From positions 3,770,001 to 3,834,000 of the forward strand of contig NC_089274.1 in NCBI RefSeq assembly GCF_963678975.1: a stretch of DNA of 64,000 nucleotides, in the 5' to 3' direction. Shown one piece after another: positions 35,895 to 49,500 of this stretch. The stretch's first letter is position 1, and every line of letters starts with the position of its first letter. The position numbers and the translations under genes were made by a program. Origin of the DNA: Dysidea avara (taxonomy: Eukaryota; Porifera; Demospongiae; Dictyoceratida; Dysideidae). Under the pieces are notes generated by a model that was given only the letters and a program-made list of their open reading frames with translations, had not been told where the DNA came from and made no database searches.

Positions 35895-36087
35895 CTGGTA
35901 TATAGTTAGCTTATTACAGTGGACCTACTATGAAGTGGTATGCATTCCAAAAACCAAAGAATGTAACTAAACACTAAAGACTGGGTTAAAAACAATCTTA
36001 TATTTCAATTTATTGTACTTTGTGTGGGAGGATTAAAGTGCTGCCACGTGCTGTATTTTCCATATTGTACCGATTAGCTTCATAACT

Positions 36088-36132
36088 GCTTCATAACTGT
36101 ACTGTATGAGTCATACAGTACAGTTATGAAGC
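36088..36132. repeat. 45-bp perfect palindrome
   Basis: 22-bp arms (gcttcataactgtactgtat-ga) around a single central G. A further partial copy of the arm (agcttcataactg) precedes it, so the locus also shows a short direct repeat. Confidence 0.9.
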
Positions 36133-37036
36133 TAATTGGACAAATACAGTATGCTTGGGTAAATACAGTACAGCGCTGTTATGTAAGGAATGTTCCCCAC
36201 TCAGACAGCATAATTGATCACGTTCATAACATTGTAAATCACTAAAACTAGCCAGACTAATCCTACTAGTTACATGAACACTTACTGATAGTCTGAAGCA
36301 ACAAATGGCACAACAGATCACGTGCGTGACATGCTAAAACTAGCCAAACTAATCCTACCAGCTCATTCTACGACTACAAATAAATTATATGACAACTTAC
36401 TGATAGTCTGATCACCAAGGTTTGAAGTGATTCAGCTACTCAAGAAAATCGTTCTGAGCAAGACAACCAGGAAGTACAGTAAAACACCTAAACCACTGCC
36501 TATACTTGTGTGTATGAAAATACAGGACAAGGGGGCATGTCATATTTGCCTCGAGACACCTCCTGAGTGCTGTATTTTCTGTACACATGCACAGCGGTGA
36601 TTTAACTATAACAAATGGTGTTACTGGTATATCACCGAGCACTAAAGTATATACATCAACTATAACATATTGTACGTAGCTAACTATATACTAGCTACTC
36701 AGAGTGTGTGGTCCCCCCTTTTTAATGGTGTAGATCTGAACTTGTTCGTACCCTTCCCCTGTAGTGTGTTTGTACGTACATGCATGTGCGCTCGGTGTGT
36801 GTGTGTGTAACCCTGGGCAACAGTAGTACTCACACTACTGGCTACTAAAGTGGACATAAGCAGTTTGTGTTTGCGTGTGGAGTCCAGGACGTCGTTCAAT
36901 GGCGTCACTCTATGCATGTCAGGCTTCTTCCCCTGCTGAGGATTTGCACACCTCACATGGTTCAAACACCCATGCACTCAGAACGAAAATGTTATCAACT
37001 TGGTGACATTGGAATGTACGCTGGAATGTACGCTCA

Positions 37037-39060
37037 ATGGTAGACTCTGATGGGCCAGTAGAGGTAGCTAGTCAATTTGGGAAAGGAGAGAGCCGAAAAG
37101 TGGATCAAATAATACTTACTTTGAAACAGTACACTGAACGTCAAGATCTCGTGGAGCAGAGGCCAGTGTTTGAGAAGATAGCTACTATTCCATCTAACCA
37201 TGATGTTGCTGCTGCTCTTGCTAAGGTAAAGAATAGGGAGGCTCCTGGTAACTCAGGGATCTTACCTGAGATGGTTACGATGGGGATTAATAATGAAGAG
37301 TTTTATGATTTACTAACAAACTTAGTGTGGAAGGAACAACAGGTCCCACAAGAATGGGTTGATGCCATCTTGATACCCATCCCCAAGAAGAGAAATTTGT
37401 AGTGCTGTGATAACTGGAGAGGGATTTCTTTGTTAGAGGTGATTGGCAAGGTGGTAGCTAGAGTTGTCCAGAATCGGTTGCAAGAGCTTGCTGAGAATTA
37501 AGTTGCTCCCTGAATCACAGCGTGGATTCAGGAAGGGTCAGGGCTATAATGATATGATATTTACTATTAGGTAAGTATCAGAGAAAGCAGTTATGGCTTA
37601 TGATTCAGTGCCCCATGAAGCTCTTTGGAAGGTGCTTGGGAAGCTTGGAGTACCAGAAGTATTAATTAACATTGTGAGGTCTTTTCATGAGAACATGACT
37701 GCTCAGATTAGATTAGACGGAGAGTTATTAAAGGGAATTGATGTGAACAATGGCTTGAGGCAGGAATGTACTATTGCCCCAACATTATTTAACTTACATT
37801 CTTGTGCCGTTACTGAAAGATGGTTGTCAAGAATAAAATTTTGTATAAGTTGGACCAACAGCTGTTCCGTAGATCCACCAGTGGGGCAGAGGAACTTGGT
37901 ATTGATGAATGTCAGTTTGCAGACAATGTGGCATTATTAGCCACGTCACATGCTGGAGCCAAAGAGGCCATTAGAGCATATCATTCTACTGCAGCTACTA
38001 TAGTCTTGGATGATCAGTCAGTTTTATCAAGACTAAAATTCTGGTGGCTGGGCATGGTATAACAGAAGAAAATAAGCAACCAATAATAGTAACATCTGGA
38101 GGAGATGTGGAGTGTATGACTGAATTTATATACCTTGGCTCCCCAATAAGGGAAGCTGGACACAGAGGTAGAAAAACGTGTAGCTGCTGCATCCAGAGCA
38201 TTTAGTGTGTTATGCTGTTTTTTCAAGATGGAATCCTGTCAATTACAACAACATACTAAGTGTATTATTGTATGAAGGAGAGTGTTGGGCACGGTATAAG
38301 TTGGTTTGTCTGAACTGTTACCATCAATGTATTAGGGCAGAAAGAAGCAGTGGGAGCAGTATATCTGTTCGGAGACTGCTTGTGAGATGTGGGGTGATTC
38401 TGAGACCATTACTGAGAAGTTGATTAAACAAAGGTTGGAGTGGCTGGGGAATATAGCAAAAATGGGAGACCACAAGATCACCAAGAGAACTTACGACTAC
38501 CGGGTGGGCTGCAAAAGAGATGTTGTGAAAGCAGACCTTAAGATGAGTCTTAGATGACTGGGCTATTGAATACTTGGTACACCTCGGCACTTCACAGAGA
38601 TCAGTGGGACAATCTGTATAATGAAAAGATATGCAACAGTCAACATCATTTGAGAACAGCTTTGCCAACAGCGCAGTGTACATTGTGCAGCAGGACCTTC
38701 TGTAGGGAGCAGGTATGACAAGACATAAATGCGTTGAAGAGAGATTAAAGTCAGTGCACCAAACAACAGGGTGCTCTACAGTGTTCTACTTGTGAAGGGT
38801 GGTCTTGCTGTTGTGAAACAAACCTAACATCACAGATCATGTCCTTACTTCACCAGTGAACAACAGAGTACATTGTTCTGTATGTAAGAGGTCTTTTACC
38901 GGCCTAGTGACCTGAAACAACATAAGTGTTCGGCGGAAAGATCACTACCAGTTAAAGAACAACAAGGGGCCATTCAGTGTTTATTGTGTCACCGTTGCAT
39001 GGTTCCGTAGCAAAGGAGGATTAACTGTTCACAAGTACAAGGCGATGTCTTGAGCTTCTT
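37037..39060 (+). pseudogene. non-LTR retrotransposon (LINE) reverse transcriptase, degenerate
   Basis: In several frames from 37037 one finds RT blocks in order: a piece with VKNREAPGNSGILPEMV, then QEWVDAILIPIPKK (37350-37400), a GFRKGQG-like part near 37530, AYDSVPHEALWKVLGKLGVP (37598), IRLDGELLKGIDVNNGLRQE, and the active-site region reading CQFADNVALLATS (37911 on). FADD has become FADN, losing one catalytic Asp. C-terminal parts follow (RLEWLGNIAKMGDHKITKR near 38435), then a Cys/His cluster (CSVCKRSF near 38873) resembling a terminal zinc knuckle. Many frameshifts and stops. The 3' end runs into a (TG)n tract. Confidence 0.87.
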
Positions 39061-39105
39061 CATACCTGTATGAAGACCACGTGACCTTTATGGTAGTGGA
39101 GAGGG

Positions 39106-39235
39106 TGTGTGTGTAGCATATGTGTGTGTGTGTGTGTTTGTGTAGTGTGTGTGTGTGTGTGTGTACGTGTGTAGTGTGTGTGTGTGTGTGCGCACGTGTG
39201 AGTACACTGTGCAATGTGTGGTGTTGTGTGTGTAG
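39106..39235. repeat. (TG)n microsatellite
   Basis: Interrupted TG/GTGT tract at the 3' end of the LINE remnant. Apparent His/Thr-rich minus-strand frames are artefacts of this repeat. Confidence 0.92.
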
Positions 39236-40827
39236 ATTACATTGTAAGATAACAACCAAAACACATAATTGACAAATAGATACATAGTCATGGTTGATTT
39301 ATTAAAATAATGACAGTCAACCACAAACATGATGTCTTATAAGCCAGCTGTTCCTACCTTGTTACTAAGTGCCAATTATAAGTATGAATTGATTTACATC
39401 AACAACAATGTGTTTGAATTGGTTACTAACTTGCTATGGATATACACCACACTACACACTACTGTTTATAGTACGCCAATTACTGACATCATTTTCGTCA
39501 TGTAATTGAACTGTTCATGATCAGCAGACCAGTTTTTGTCTCTTAGTGCACCAAATTGTAATTTTCATTATGCCATATTCCTTACCCTGATGTGTAACGC
39601 TGCAGGCAGTGCAGGGAATGTGGCAGCAATAGTTAACCAGTGATCAACTTACCAGTAGACAATATCCTAAAAGAAAGAAGGAGCAAATTAGTCTTGCATG
39701 GCCAGACCTCTAGTTTAGTGCGGAGGTTGCCAATTAGAGATTTTTCAGCACAGGCGATAATAATTTTTAATTGATAAGCCCCTGCACTGAAACAGAAGTC
39801 TGTCAGCAAGACTAGCTTGCTCCAGGTGCCCTAAGGGTGCTTACTAGCGAGGCTCTGTATATCCAACCATAGGAATGTGCAAAAAACAAAAATATGCCAG
39901 TCCGGGCCACTGAATTAGTCCGGGCCACTGAATTAGTACGCCCAAATGACTGAAATATTTTACAGCCCACATTGTTACTGTGTAAGTCCCATATTATATC
40001 ATAGATCCTTTACTTTACAAGTGCTGAGTATTATATTATTATTATCATGATGATTTGGGGGAAAAGGGCAGACAAGCAAAGCTGATTAAGCCTGATAATT
40101 GGTATACCTCCTATAATTGGCTAGCGGCATGCTTATCAGGAGCTTTTTGGAAACAAAGTACATTTTCTCTTCAAGCTTTATACGTCAGTGAAGCACTACT
40201 GATCTAAATATCTACTGAGAGCTTGCCTACGGTGATCGAATTTCGAACCCCATCGTTTACTGACTTGTACTGCAACCATTGATAATACCTGAAGACCCAC
40301 GAAACACCAAAACCAAAGTAAGCTACCTCTTCTGGTGCAAGTGATCCTTAGCTTACTTTCACCTACTGTACAGTGTATATAGCTGAGGTAAGCACCACCG
40401 TTTAAGGTAACCATTGTTATAAACGAGGTTATAAAAGGCTATATGTATTATAACCCTTTTTTAATATCACAGGTGATATCACACCCGAAAAAAAGCATAA
40501 CAATCCCGGAAGGTTCCAGTATGGCTACTGTACAGCGGTACAGGCTTACTCCCGAACAGCCGTCACGCGCGACACTATACAGCCCGCGTAGACCTACAAT
40601 CACACATGTGATGCTGTACCTGTTGACGAAGAGATCTTGTTCCTCCCCATCGCGTACAATGATCAGAAGTATAACCTAGTCTTTCTGCAAGGAAACCATA
40701 TCAATTCACATATTATAATTAATTCAATTGTTTCTGCGGTATGATTAGGGTTTTTCTCGGAAATCTTTTGTATAGCTAACTAAAAAATATGGCTACTGCA
40801 CTACATCTTACCACATGTATCTACCAC
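39236..40827. other. no gene recognised
   Basis: Two 70-80 codon frames (minus 40196-40414, plus 40443-40679) have no recognisable domain. A short direct duplication (gtccgggccactgaattagt) occurs at 39901-39940. Confidence 0.5.
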
Positions 40828-41156
40828 CAGGGGCGGATACAGGGGGGGGGGGGGGGGGGGGGTCAAAGGGGGCTCTTGACCCCCCTCCAAAAATTTTTAG
40901 TATACCAAGATCGAGATACTCTAATAGAGCAGTCACTCTAATTAAGCAGTCACAGTATTAGAACAGTGTGTAGTGAGCTATTTAAGGATTTTTATGTACT
41001 TTATCAGCTATAAATGTGTGGTTGGTGAGGTGGGCAGCTATTGTCAGCTGGCTATGACCTTTTTTTTTTTTTGGTCTCACCTTATCAAACCAGAGACAGG
41101 TTAGTGTCTCAGTTCATTTTTGACCCCCTCTTTCTATAAGTCTGGATCCGCCCCTG
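40828..41156. mobile_element. hAT-type MITE, CAGGGGCGGATCC ends, perfect 8-bp target duplication
   Basis: It begins CAGGGGCGGATACAGG and ends CTGGATCCGCCCCTG, flanked on both sides by tctaccac (40820-40827 and 41157-41164). Inside are a run of more than 20 G near 40842, the inverted TGACTGTTCTATTAGAGTAT block (40912 on) and a poly-T tract. Fragments of this family recur at 108-290, 18020, 29665, 33710 and 34640. The CAGGGGCGGA terminus is a classic hAT signature (established knowledge). Confidence 0.93.
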
Positions 41157-41164
41157 TCTACCAC

Positions 41165-42992
41165 AGCACACCAAAATAGTTATTTTTCAAAAACAATTAA
41201 TGATTGCAACCCTTTACCAGTAGATCTTATTGAAGTTGCAGATGCTGACATTTTTAGAACCGGACTATAATCATTATTGTAATTGTGTTGCATGTATTTG
41301 GGCAAATCTGAGCACACCAGCAGGGCTGACTGCTCAGTAATAATCTTAGTCAAAGGCATAAAAAAACGCCTCTTGATCGACTTGGACCTTTAGTTAGGCT
41401 TCACTTCAGGAGTAGTACACCACACTGTGATATTCATATAGGTCAGATCTAACAGCTGACCATAGAGTTGGCAAACTTAACTGGTTTCGGGGGTGTTTGT
41501 ATTACAGCAATTGCATGGGCTGGAATATAATGAAAGTGCATATGTTGGTTGCTACCTCTCATTCAGCCAAAAATTGTCAAAATATAGAGAGGGTGATAAA
41601 CACAACAGATCAGGAGACTGATGCAGAGATCATAGATTATAAGTTAGTTATAAATCTTTTAGCATTGGTACCAGTGCCCTATACGTGCAGGACTATCTCC
41701 ACATCAAACATATAATTCTAATGGAACAGAGACCATCAGACCAAGCATTAAACACCAACACCGCTCATCATAGATATGTAGCATGAGGTTGCCTTATGGC
41801 CATCCTGCAAGTATACTGAAATGATGTGAGCATGCAGGTGATCATGAGTGTCAGTGCTGCATTAACTTAGACAACTGTAATCGTATTGTGCATACCTTAT
41901 AATGTTTACTATACACATGCAGGTGAGAACTATGTAGTACTGGTATAGTCAATTAATTAAGGGTGCAAAACAGCACAATTCATAGTCTAGTGCAGGTGAG
42001 ATGTATTAGACCATTAATTGTCAGTGCATGAGTGGGGGTCATTGCTTGGTTAATAGTTTAGTTACTAAGCTTGGAATGTTTTGCCAAGGGCCGGGGTTGT
42101 ACAAATGGAGCGTCAAGTAAGCTGTCAAGCAACATTGGCATGCATGCATAATCTATAGCAGTTACTTCATTGCAGCTTATATGAATATAACTATATAGGA
42201 AGTAGCATGATATTATTACATAAAAACTAGCTAGCTAGCTATAATACTCGAGTGAAATACGAGCATGTGGGCAGCTGGCCACAAACATATGACTGCAGAA
42301 CAAGCTTCAATAAATCAGCATTCACCAAATACAGTGGTAATGTACATATAGGTTCTTTAATTCCCATGCATGCAATGTATTTTATTCACATTGAAGAATT
42401 TTGAGTTCTTGTCTTGCACGTAAAGCAGGTACCAATGTTTTTGTTCATTCTTTACAGAGACAGCGGTAGGGAAGTGAAAAGTTGAGCCATACATTCCTGT
42501 CAAACCACAAACAACTTGGTAGCTAACATTTGACCCATAACAAGAAATCTAGCCTGAAAATAATGACCTAATACTTCATAAGTAACAGGTACTTCAAATT
42601 GTCACCCATCCTCTCTATTTGCCCACATATCATTTTGCAGCTGGCCACAGGTTTCATATACTGTACTTTGTACTTCAAAAGTATGCATCACTGCAAGTCA
42701 TTTTATATCACTGACTGAGCCCAAAATACATGCTATATATGGAGTGAGTAATCATATGAACCAACACACAAAAATCCACAAAAAATAAAGCCATACAGCA
42801 GTATATATATACAAACTCAGAAAATGATATATTTTTAAAATATACTTAGCACTGATACAATGCATTAATTCATTTAGCAGTCACCAAAGTAACTCATTAC
42901 ACAATTCCTCATCTGGAATATATCCACATATTTCTTCAATAGAAGAATACTATCCTCCACTACAAAAAATGGAGGGCAATCTGTAAAACAGA
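41165..42992. other. no gene recognised
   Basis: AT-rich intergenic DNA downstream of gene 2; a 72-codon frame at 41497-41715 has no recognisable domain. Confidence 0.5.
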
Positions 42993-45741
42993 TTAAAACT
43001 CATTGTTGGCATCAGCAGGCCCAGACATGAATAGTGAGTTGCTGCCAACATCATCATCATCCTTAAAGGAATAGAAGTTTGCATATATAACTAAAAATTG
43101 ATGCTATTGTACATGTAGCTTGTGACACAAGTGGAAAATTTAAATCAATTTTAATAGGACGAAGAATTTGATTTGGTGTCTGGAAAGCAAAGCCTCATAC
43201 AAAACTATAACAATTTTGTGAATAACTACATTTATCACGAAGAGGACTTCAAAATACAACAACATGCCTTGTACACTTAATCCTTGAACTAAAGTATCTA
43301 ATGTGCTTGTAAATCATATAGCTATACACATGAAGGAGCTACAGCAAAGGATGTCACTGAGTGTAGTTATCAATAGTCATAGAATTTCATACAACATAAT
43401 ATGTACCTCATCATGGCCATCAAACAATACACCAATCGCAAGAGTATCACGTGGACATTCCTACAATGAACATGTAATACACTACAACTACCATAGTCAC
43501 ATTTATAATACCTGAAAATTTTCCCCAGGGCCAACTAATGTAGGAGGAAATGGAAGGATCGATGAGTCAGGAACAGTAACTTTTATGACATCCAGATACC
43601 ACACATTGGGTGGAACAAAGGTGGGTTTGATTAGTTCATCAGCTGATGAGGTACAGCTAACTGGTTGTAGCTCTACAATGACAATTTCAACTGATTGTCC
43701 CATGCCTTGCTCGGTTACTGGCTCCACAACTTGAATTGTACTTTCCACATTATCATCTTTGCGATCTTTATGAATTACAGTTCCATTCAATGTAGCCTGT
43801 GTTGATGTGCTCTGTTGACTTGTGGTATCCAGTTGCATACCTTCTTCTTCTTGACTTTCATTATTATCTGACAAATGATTAATTACGACATGTACTGTTT
43901 TGGATCACAATGGTCAGAGGAAGTTGGTCAATCTCCCTTTTTGTCATGGCTATGATCCATAATTGAACTAATTTTTCCTACTCCTTGTTTGTTTACTTTT
44001 TTACAACATACTTATGAACTAGGTGAACCAGCACATACCACAGAATGGTGCCATACTTGAATGTTTATGCATCTCGACTATCAATTACTAAAAAGTGAAG
44101 TAGCCCTCATGCATGCTTCATTTTCAGCCCATTATACAGCATTACAAAAAAAACAAAAAAAAAACATGAGAAGCTCTTCTACAATCAATCCAGTCACTAT
44201 GGACAATTTCCATTCCATACTGTAAATCAACACCTTGCACTGTCAGCAAGAAAAAATGGGACACAAAGGAGGACCATGATGCGTACATTGTATGCATTGC
44301 AGTATGCCAAAAGGCAACTGTCAGGCTGAAGCAACGACTACAAATGAAAAAAATCAAGCCTGTAGCCTTAGCCATTATTGAGTTACACTTGTCTGCAGGC
44401 AGGCAGACATGCAGGCTAGTAGAAAACTCTGTTTGAAACATTTTGTTAAAATTGGTTAGCAACTTTTCGGAAGCATTTTTGACTACTACCTAACCAAGAA
44501 ACTGCCAAGGCACCATGAAGGTATTATGAGGCTGGTTTCTACTTTGTGAGAAAGTACAATCCACTGTACTGTATGATATTCATGTTGTATGTGTCCCAAG
44601 GCCTTATGGTTGCTTTATTATCAGAAAAATAAGCCCTGACATTATGATAATCGTATGTCATAATAAGGTTATGATGCATAACCAACCTCCTCTGTACAAT
44701 AATATACCTTCTCCCGAACTATTGTCACCATCACCACCACGACAAGTATAGACCTATAATAATAATATTACATGCTATGATTACACAACAATTACAGATT
44801 ATGGTGCAACTTTGGTAACCATAACAACCCTATTCAGATGCCATATTTGAGGATTTTATTCTATAAATTTTATCAGGTCTTGTATAGTGGCCTGGTATAT
44901 ATAGTTGCTGGTCTTGTTTAGTGGCCAGCATGAAATGCTTAAACCAGGACCATATACCTGGAGACTACATGGTATTAATGCTTAGATTCATTCTGCATGC
45001 TGAGCAGCTTTATAAAACTGTACCTTATAATTTTTGTCAGCACAAGAGATAAGTGTTACTATTTCTACAAATTCTTCATCATCAAAATCTTGTTTAACAT
45101 GTTCTTCAAACCGCTCAGCCCTCACTTCTTTCTTCATCTCCTCTACATCTTCGATACTATCCTGCAAAAAGCCACAATTTATTATGACACTATAGTTTTC
45201 AGCAAACTCACCTTTTCGCTATCTTCTTGCCATCCAAGTTTAAACCTATCTGCATAGCTACTGAACTTTTTAAATATACTTTTTATTGGAATCTGCTTCA
45301 ATAGCCCTAACACATTTTTGTTTATACTTTTGTTAAAAGACTGAACCAATCTGTGTAAGTCAAGGTGCAGTGATTTATCAGGAGTCTTTCCGTAATGGAT
45401 GTTACTGCCACTGAGAACAACTGAACTCTTCCCACGTAAACAAGTCAATTTTGGAAGATTTCCTTGTGCCATTCCATGATGCCAGCTTCTCTCTTTACTT
45501 TTCCACCGTAGGACATGCAGGTGTTCCCTGCCTACTCTACTGTGTATTTTTAACATTCTGAATTGTCCTTTTTTTTTCTAAATGTTATATAGCTCCCTAA
45601 AAACGTACATACAGTGATTATAAAGGCACTAAAGGACTCGACTACATACAATGAAATAATAGGCAGTGACTGCAGATGCAGCAGCAAGATGTGTACATTC
45701 ATGGGTAGGTCTTTAATATGCATATCATTTTTGTTAGTCAT
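42993..45741 (-). CDS. gene 2: uncharacterised 376-residue protein, 8 exons
   Basis: I assembled eight exons: 45650-45741, 45212-45536, 45024-45161, 44708-44753, 43512-43867, 43407-43460, 43129-43179 and 42993-43061. All have GT-AG borders and matching phase, ending ADANNEF-stop. The proposed start is MTNKNDMHIKDLP; in-frame sequence extends further upstream, so the true N-terminus may differ. The protein has a basic central part (LLKQIPIKSIFKKFSSYADR), then an acidic coiled-coil-like segment (SIEDVEEMKKEVRAERFEEH, DFDDEEFVEIV). A Gln/Ser/Thr-rich linker follows, then a conserved-looking block (FVPPNVWYLDVIKVTVPDS) and ECPRDTLAIGVLFDGHDE. I recognise no family. The last two junctions have weaker splice sites. 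Repeat R1 copy D sits in intron 4. Confidence 0.65.
43900..44580 (+). repeat. dispersed repeat R1, copy D, in gene 2 intron
   Basis: It shares the R1 blocks (gcccattatacagcattaca; gccaaaaggcaactgtcagg; gccattattgagttacactt; tatgaggctggtttct) and ends near ccactgtactgtatgatatt. It lies wholly within the 43868-44707 intron of gene 2, opposite to gene orientation. Confidence 0.75.
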
Positions 45742-45992
45742 TACGCCCCTCGTTTTGCCAGCTACACAGTGGGCTACTTCTCGAGCAAAACGATACACAC
45801 TCTCTGAACCAGGCACTACACAGCTATGGACACATAAAAACCGTTACAGATTTACATCAAGGAACTCAGCCTCCCGGGCTGCTGTTGACTATCACTTGGT
45901 GAAAATCGCGTACTAGCTGATTTTTCGCTGTGTCTTCAAGCGGCGTGCAAAACTCTGCAAGTGTCGACGATTCATATCCGTTGCCGCCACGG

Positions 45993-46060
45993 CCGTCTTA
46001 CAGAGCAAGTGGCTCCACGACCGTCTTACAGAGCAAGTGGCTCCACGGCCGTCTTACAGA
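45993..46060. repeat. 28-bp tandem repeat, 2.4 copies
   Basis: The unit ccgtcttacagagcaagtgg-ctccacgg is repeated at 45993, 46021 and 46049 with one substitution. It sits 250 bp upstream of the gene 2 start, in a GC-richer island that could be its promoter region. Confidence 0.88.
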
Positions 46061-46592
46061 TCTCTTCATTTGGTGACAACTTTATTTAATAGGTGGAAAT
46101 TGTCTTCACTGAAGTACCTTTACTTTTCTCTAGTTTACTATCACCGTCCACGCGCCTTCTTATGTACAGTAGTGCGGTGAAGGTTGTGCGCGGGAAGCAA
46201 CTACAGCCCTGAACTAGAACGATGCAGATCACCTACCACGAATGAGCACATTGCTTAAACAACAATAGAGAACGTCAATGTTGCAAGTGTAAAGCGATAC
46301 ACACGGCACTTACTTAAAACGTTTTAGCAGTCCTCAACTTATTATAACTGAACCCCCGATACTGAATCCTCTTTCTTATTTACAGGCATTAATTGTACAC
46401 TTGTAAGGTTTCGTGAATTAGTTCTTGTTCCAAATAAACAGATACAACCTACACGTGCACTGATTTGTGTAACAGTTAATGCTTCATGAACATGTTGGCA
46501 TATGCATACTGCACTATTAATACAATACAATACAAAAAAGTCATAATTAAAAATCACTTTACATACGAAAAGCAGCAAAATTATGTTAGTGT

Positions 46593-49500
46593 TCACTTGA
46601 GCACTAACAACAGTGGGTTTCCTTTCATCTGTCTGACTCTGTCAACAGGAAGTTGCTTCATGTTCACGACTATCTGTAGGCTAGCCAACTCCTCCGATCT
46701 CAGAACCATACGACCACCACAGTACAGTCCGTAAACCTAGCAGCACAAGGAAGTAGCATTAAAGTCAACATCAATTGTACAACTTTTACCATTTGATCAT
46801 AATTTATAAATAGAATGGCTATATACATAAAGAAAAAGCCTCAATCACCAAGTAGGTACTGCATCTAAGTATGTGGTGGCTGAAAGAAGGGCTAGGAAAA
46901 CAGTAATTTACTGATATCAATTCATGTATTAGAAAAATATTTGGGTTGAACTTTTCTTTCCTTTGAGATCAAGTGTTGATAACATGTGATTAACCTCCTC
47001 TGGTCCCAAATGTATAATATATTTTGGTAACAATGGGTGGCCAGACGACTTTATTTCTATGATCCCTAACTGAACTTAAATTCCTAATTTTTCCTTTTAC
47101 TTACTTTGTAATATAATTATGGTTGGAGAACTTGCATGTACTGCACCAAAAGAAAGAATGGTACCATATTGGAAGTGTTTTAGGCCTCTCTGAAGACACT
47201 TTTCAAAACTACCAAGGCACCATTAAAGTATTGTGAGGCTGGTTTCTGGTCAATTTCTTTTTTCGAGAAAGTGCAAGTATCCATGATCCTGACACTATAC
47301 AATAGGAACTTGGAAGCACCTATCAGTATACTATACATACCACTGTGCTGGGGTTGGTTATTGCTGATGGTTTGATTGTCTTCCAGTGGGTTAACTTTGC
47401 AAGACATGACTCCATCATCTCATGACTGTAACATACCACCTCATGGACTACATTCTCCTGTGACAGCTGAATGTATGCCAGTTTGTGGCCTACAAGAGTA
47501 AACAAGCAAACATGATTCCTTGTATAATATAATTGTGTACAGTCATATATGTAGTGTGTTGTGTGTGTGTGTGAGCAAACGTGCAACTATGTGGCATTTG
47601 AGTGCACAAGTGTCACATACATTGAACGCGTAGACACGATAACCTCTTGTCTTACACATATCTATCACCAATTTTTTTGCTGAATTAAGAGCACAATAGC
47701 TTAAAAATTCCAAGCAATATTTTCTCACTGATGCTACAATATTTCAGATGAAATTCTATATCACAGTTTCATTTGAATGGCATTTTTTTGATATTAACAT
47801 CGCATCATGCCAATTGCAAACATGCTTTAACAACAGAAACTATAAAGTTTAGGACAAGTAGTATAAAGTATGTAGTCAAGTGCTAGTTATCAAAATCCAA
47901 TCTGCCAAGAGACAAAGGCAATGACTACTCAGTGGATTGGAACAATAGACTAGACTTGGTTTTTACAGATGTATTGAGTCTCACTAGCTAAGTGTCTTCA
48001 AGAAACTTCTCAACTACACCCACTACTAAATGTGAATATGAGTAGTGGAATACACAAAATCACTATGCTCTATGGCATTTTCCTTTGTGTATATTAATTC
48101 TGCAGGGATATCATAGTGATGGTTATGAGGATGACATCTCGCTGATGATAAAGGGTGGCAAGCTTGTACAACACATTTCATTCACATATATTAGGTCCAT
48201 ATAAGGAACCACCATAATGCTAGAACTGTTTAGTTAGTTTTTGTTGTTGTTGTTTTTTTGTAGTTTGACATTTGCTTGTATAGATTTGACAAGGCTGCAA
48301 CACTCACAAAATAGCAGGTTAATGTGTGTGCAAAAGCTCTTCCATCACATGTTGCATTGTGTTTTCAAGAAACTGTTCTGTGCATCTCAGGAAGATTTTA
48401 CTACTAATCATTGTGGTGTTTACAAGAGAGTACTGTGACTTGTTCTATGGGATATATTTATGATGCAAATTGATGTCATTCTCCCTCCTGTTTGTGTGGT
48501 AATGTATGCTGTTTCTCAAAAGAAGCTATTATGATCGTTCACAGAAAAAGTCACTGAAAACATACCAGCAGTTCATCCATTTAGGTTATCCTATCATTCA
48601 GGAAATAACCATCGACAATGATGAATTAGTTGTAGATACGCGTCAGTGGCCATTTGAGCATTAAGTGAGCTTGGTTCTTGTTGATCAGGATCAAAAGAAG
48701 CATTTGGTGCAGACATTCAAACCCAACATGCAATCAAGCAGTTTCCAGAGGCCAAAATCAGATATGAATGTTGCCAATGGTTGTCCAGAATTTGTCAAAC
48801 TGTTAATCCTTGATAACCCAAGTTATGTCAAAGATGACGTGATGTATATTAAAGCTGTTGTGGACACTTCCAACATATTGCATCCATAAAGACTCAAACT
48901 GTAACTAAAATTGAGCTACCCATTGCAGGTTAGTTAAAAACAATACTTGACAAATTTTTTAATTTGTGCAATTGCACAAATATATGTATGGATAGGAAAA
49001 ACATGGAAGATTTTTCTTTACTGTATTTCTTCGCTTGATACTATTATATGACCAGTCAAGTGAACATGAACCATTACTTTTACACAAGCACATTACATTG
49101 TAACTAGGATCACATATAGCATTGGGAATTTTGCTCCTACAAGAGCTCACAGAAACCCAAGTACAAAAGTCAATGATGCTGACAAGAAAGACTTGCACAC
49201 TTCCTGCTCAACACACAATGTAGAACTTACAATGTGTGAAGATGACATATTCCTTTTAACACATACAATACATAAAGCAAATAGATAAATCCCAATGTCA
49301 TGTACACTACATCACTGTGCAAACTTCACAATACACACCTATTCACAATACACACCTATCCACAATACACACCTATTCACAATAATGATCACAAATTTGC
49401 AATCATGCTAATTGCTAAAACTTTTTTAGCAGCTATTTTCCATGCTGTATTATCAAGAGTTATTAACTCTTGATATTATGGTATCAAGAATTCTCTACTA

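Noticed and set aside
39029-39330. His/Thr-rich minus-strand frames
   Set aside because: Translation of a (TG)n microsatellite.
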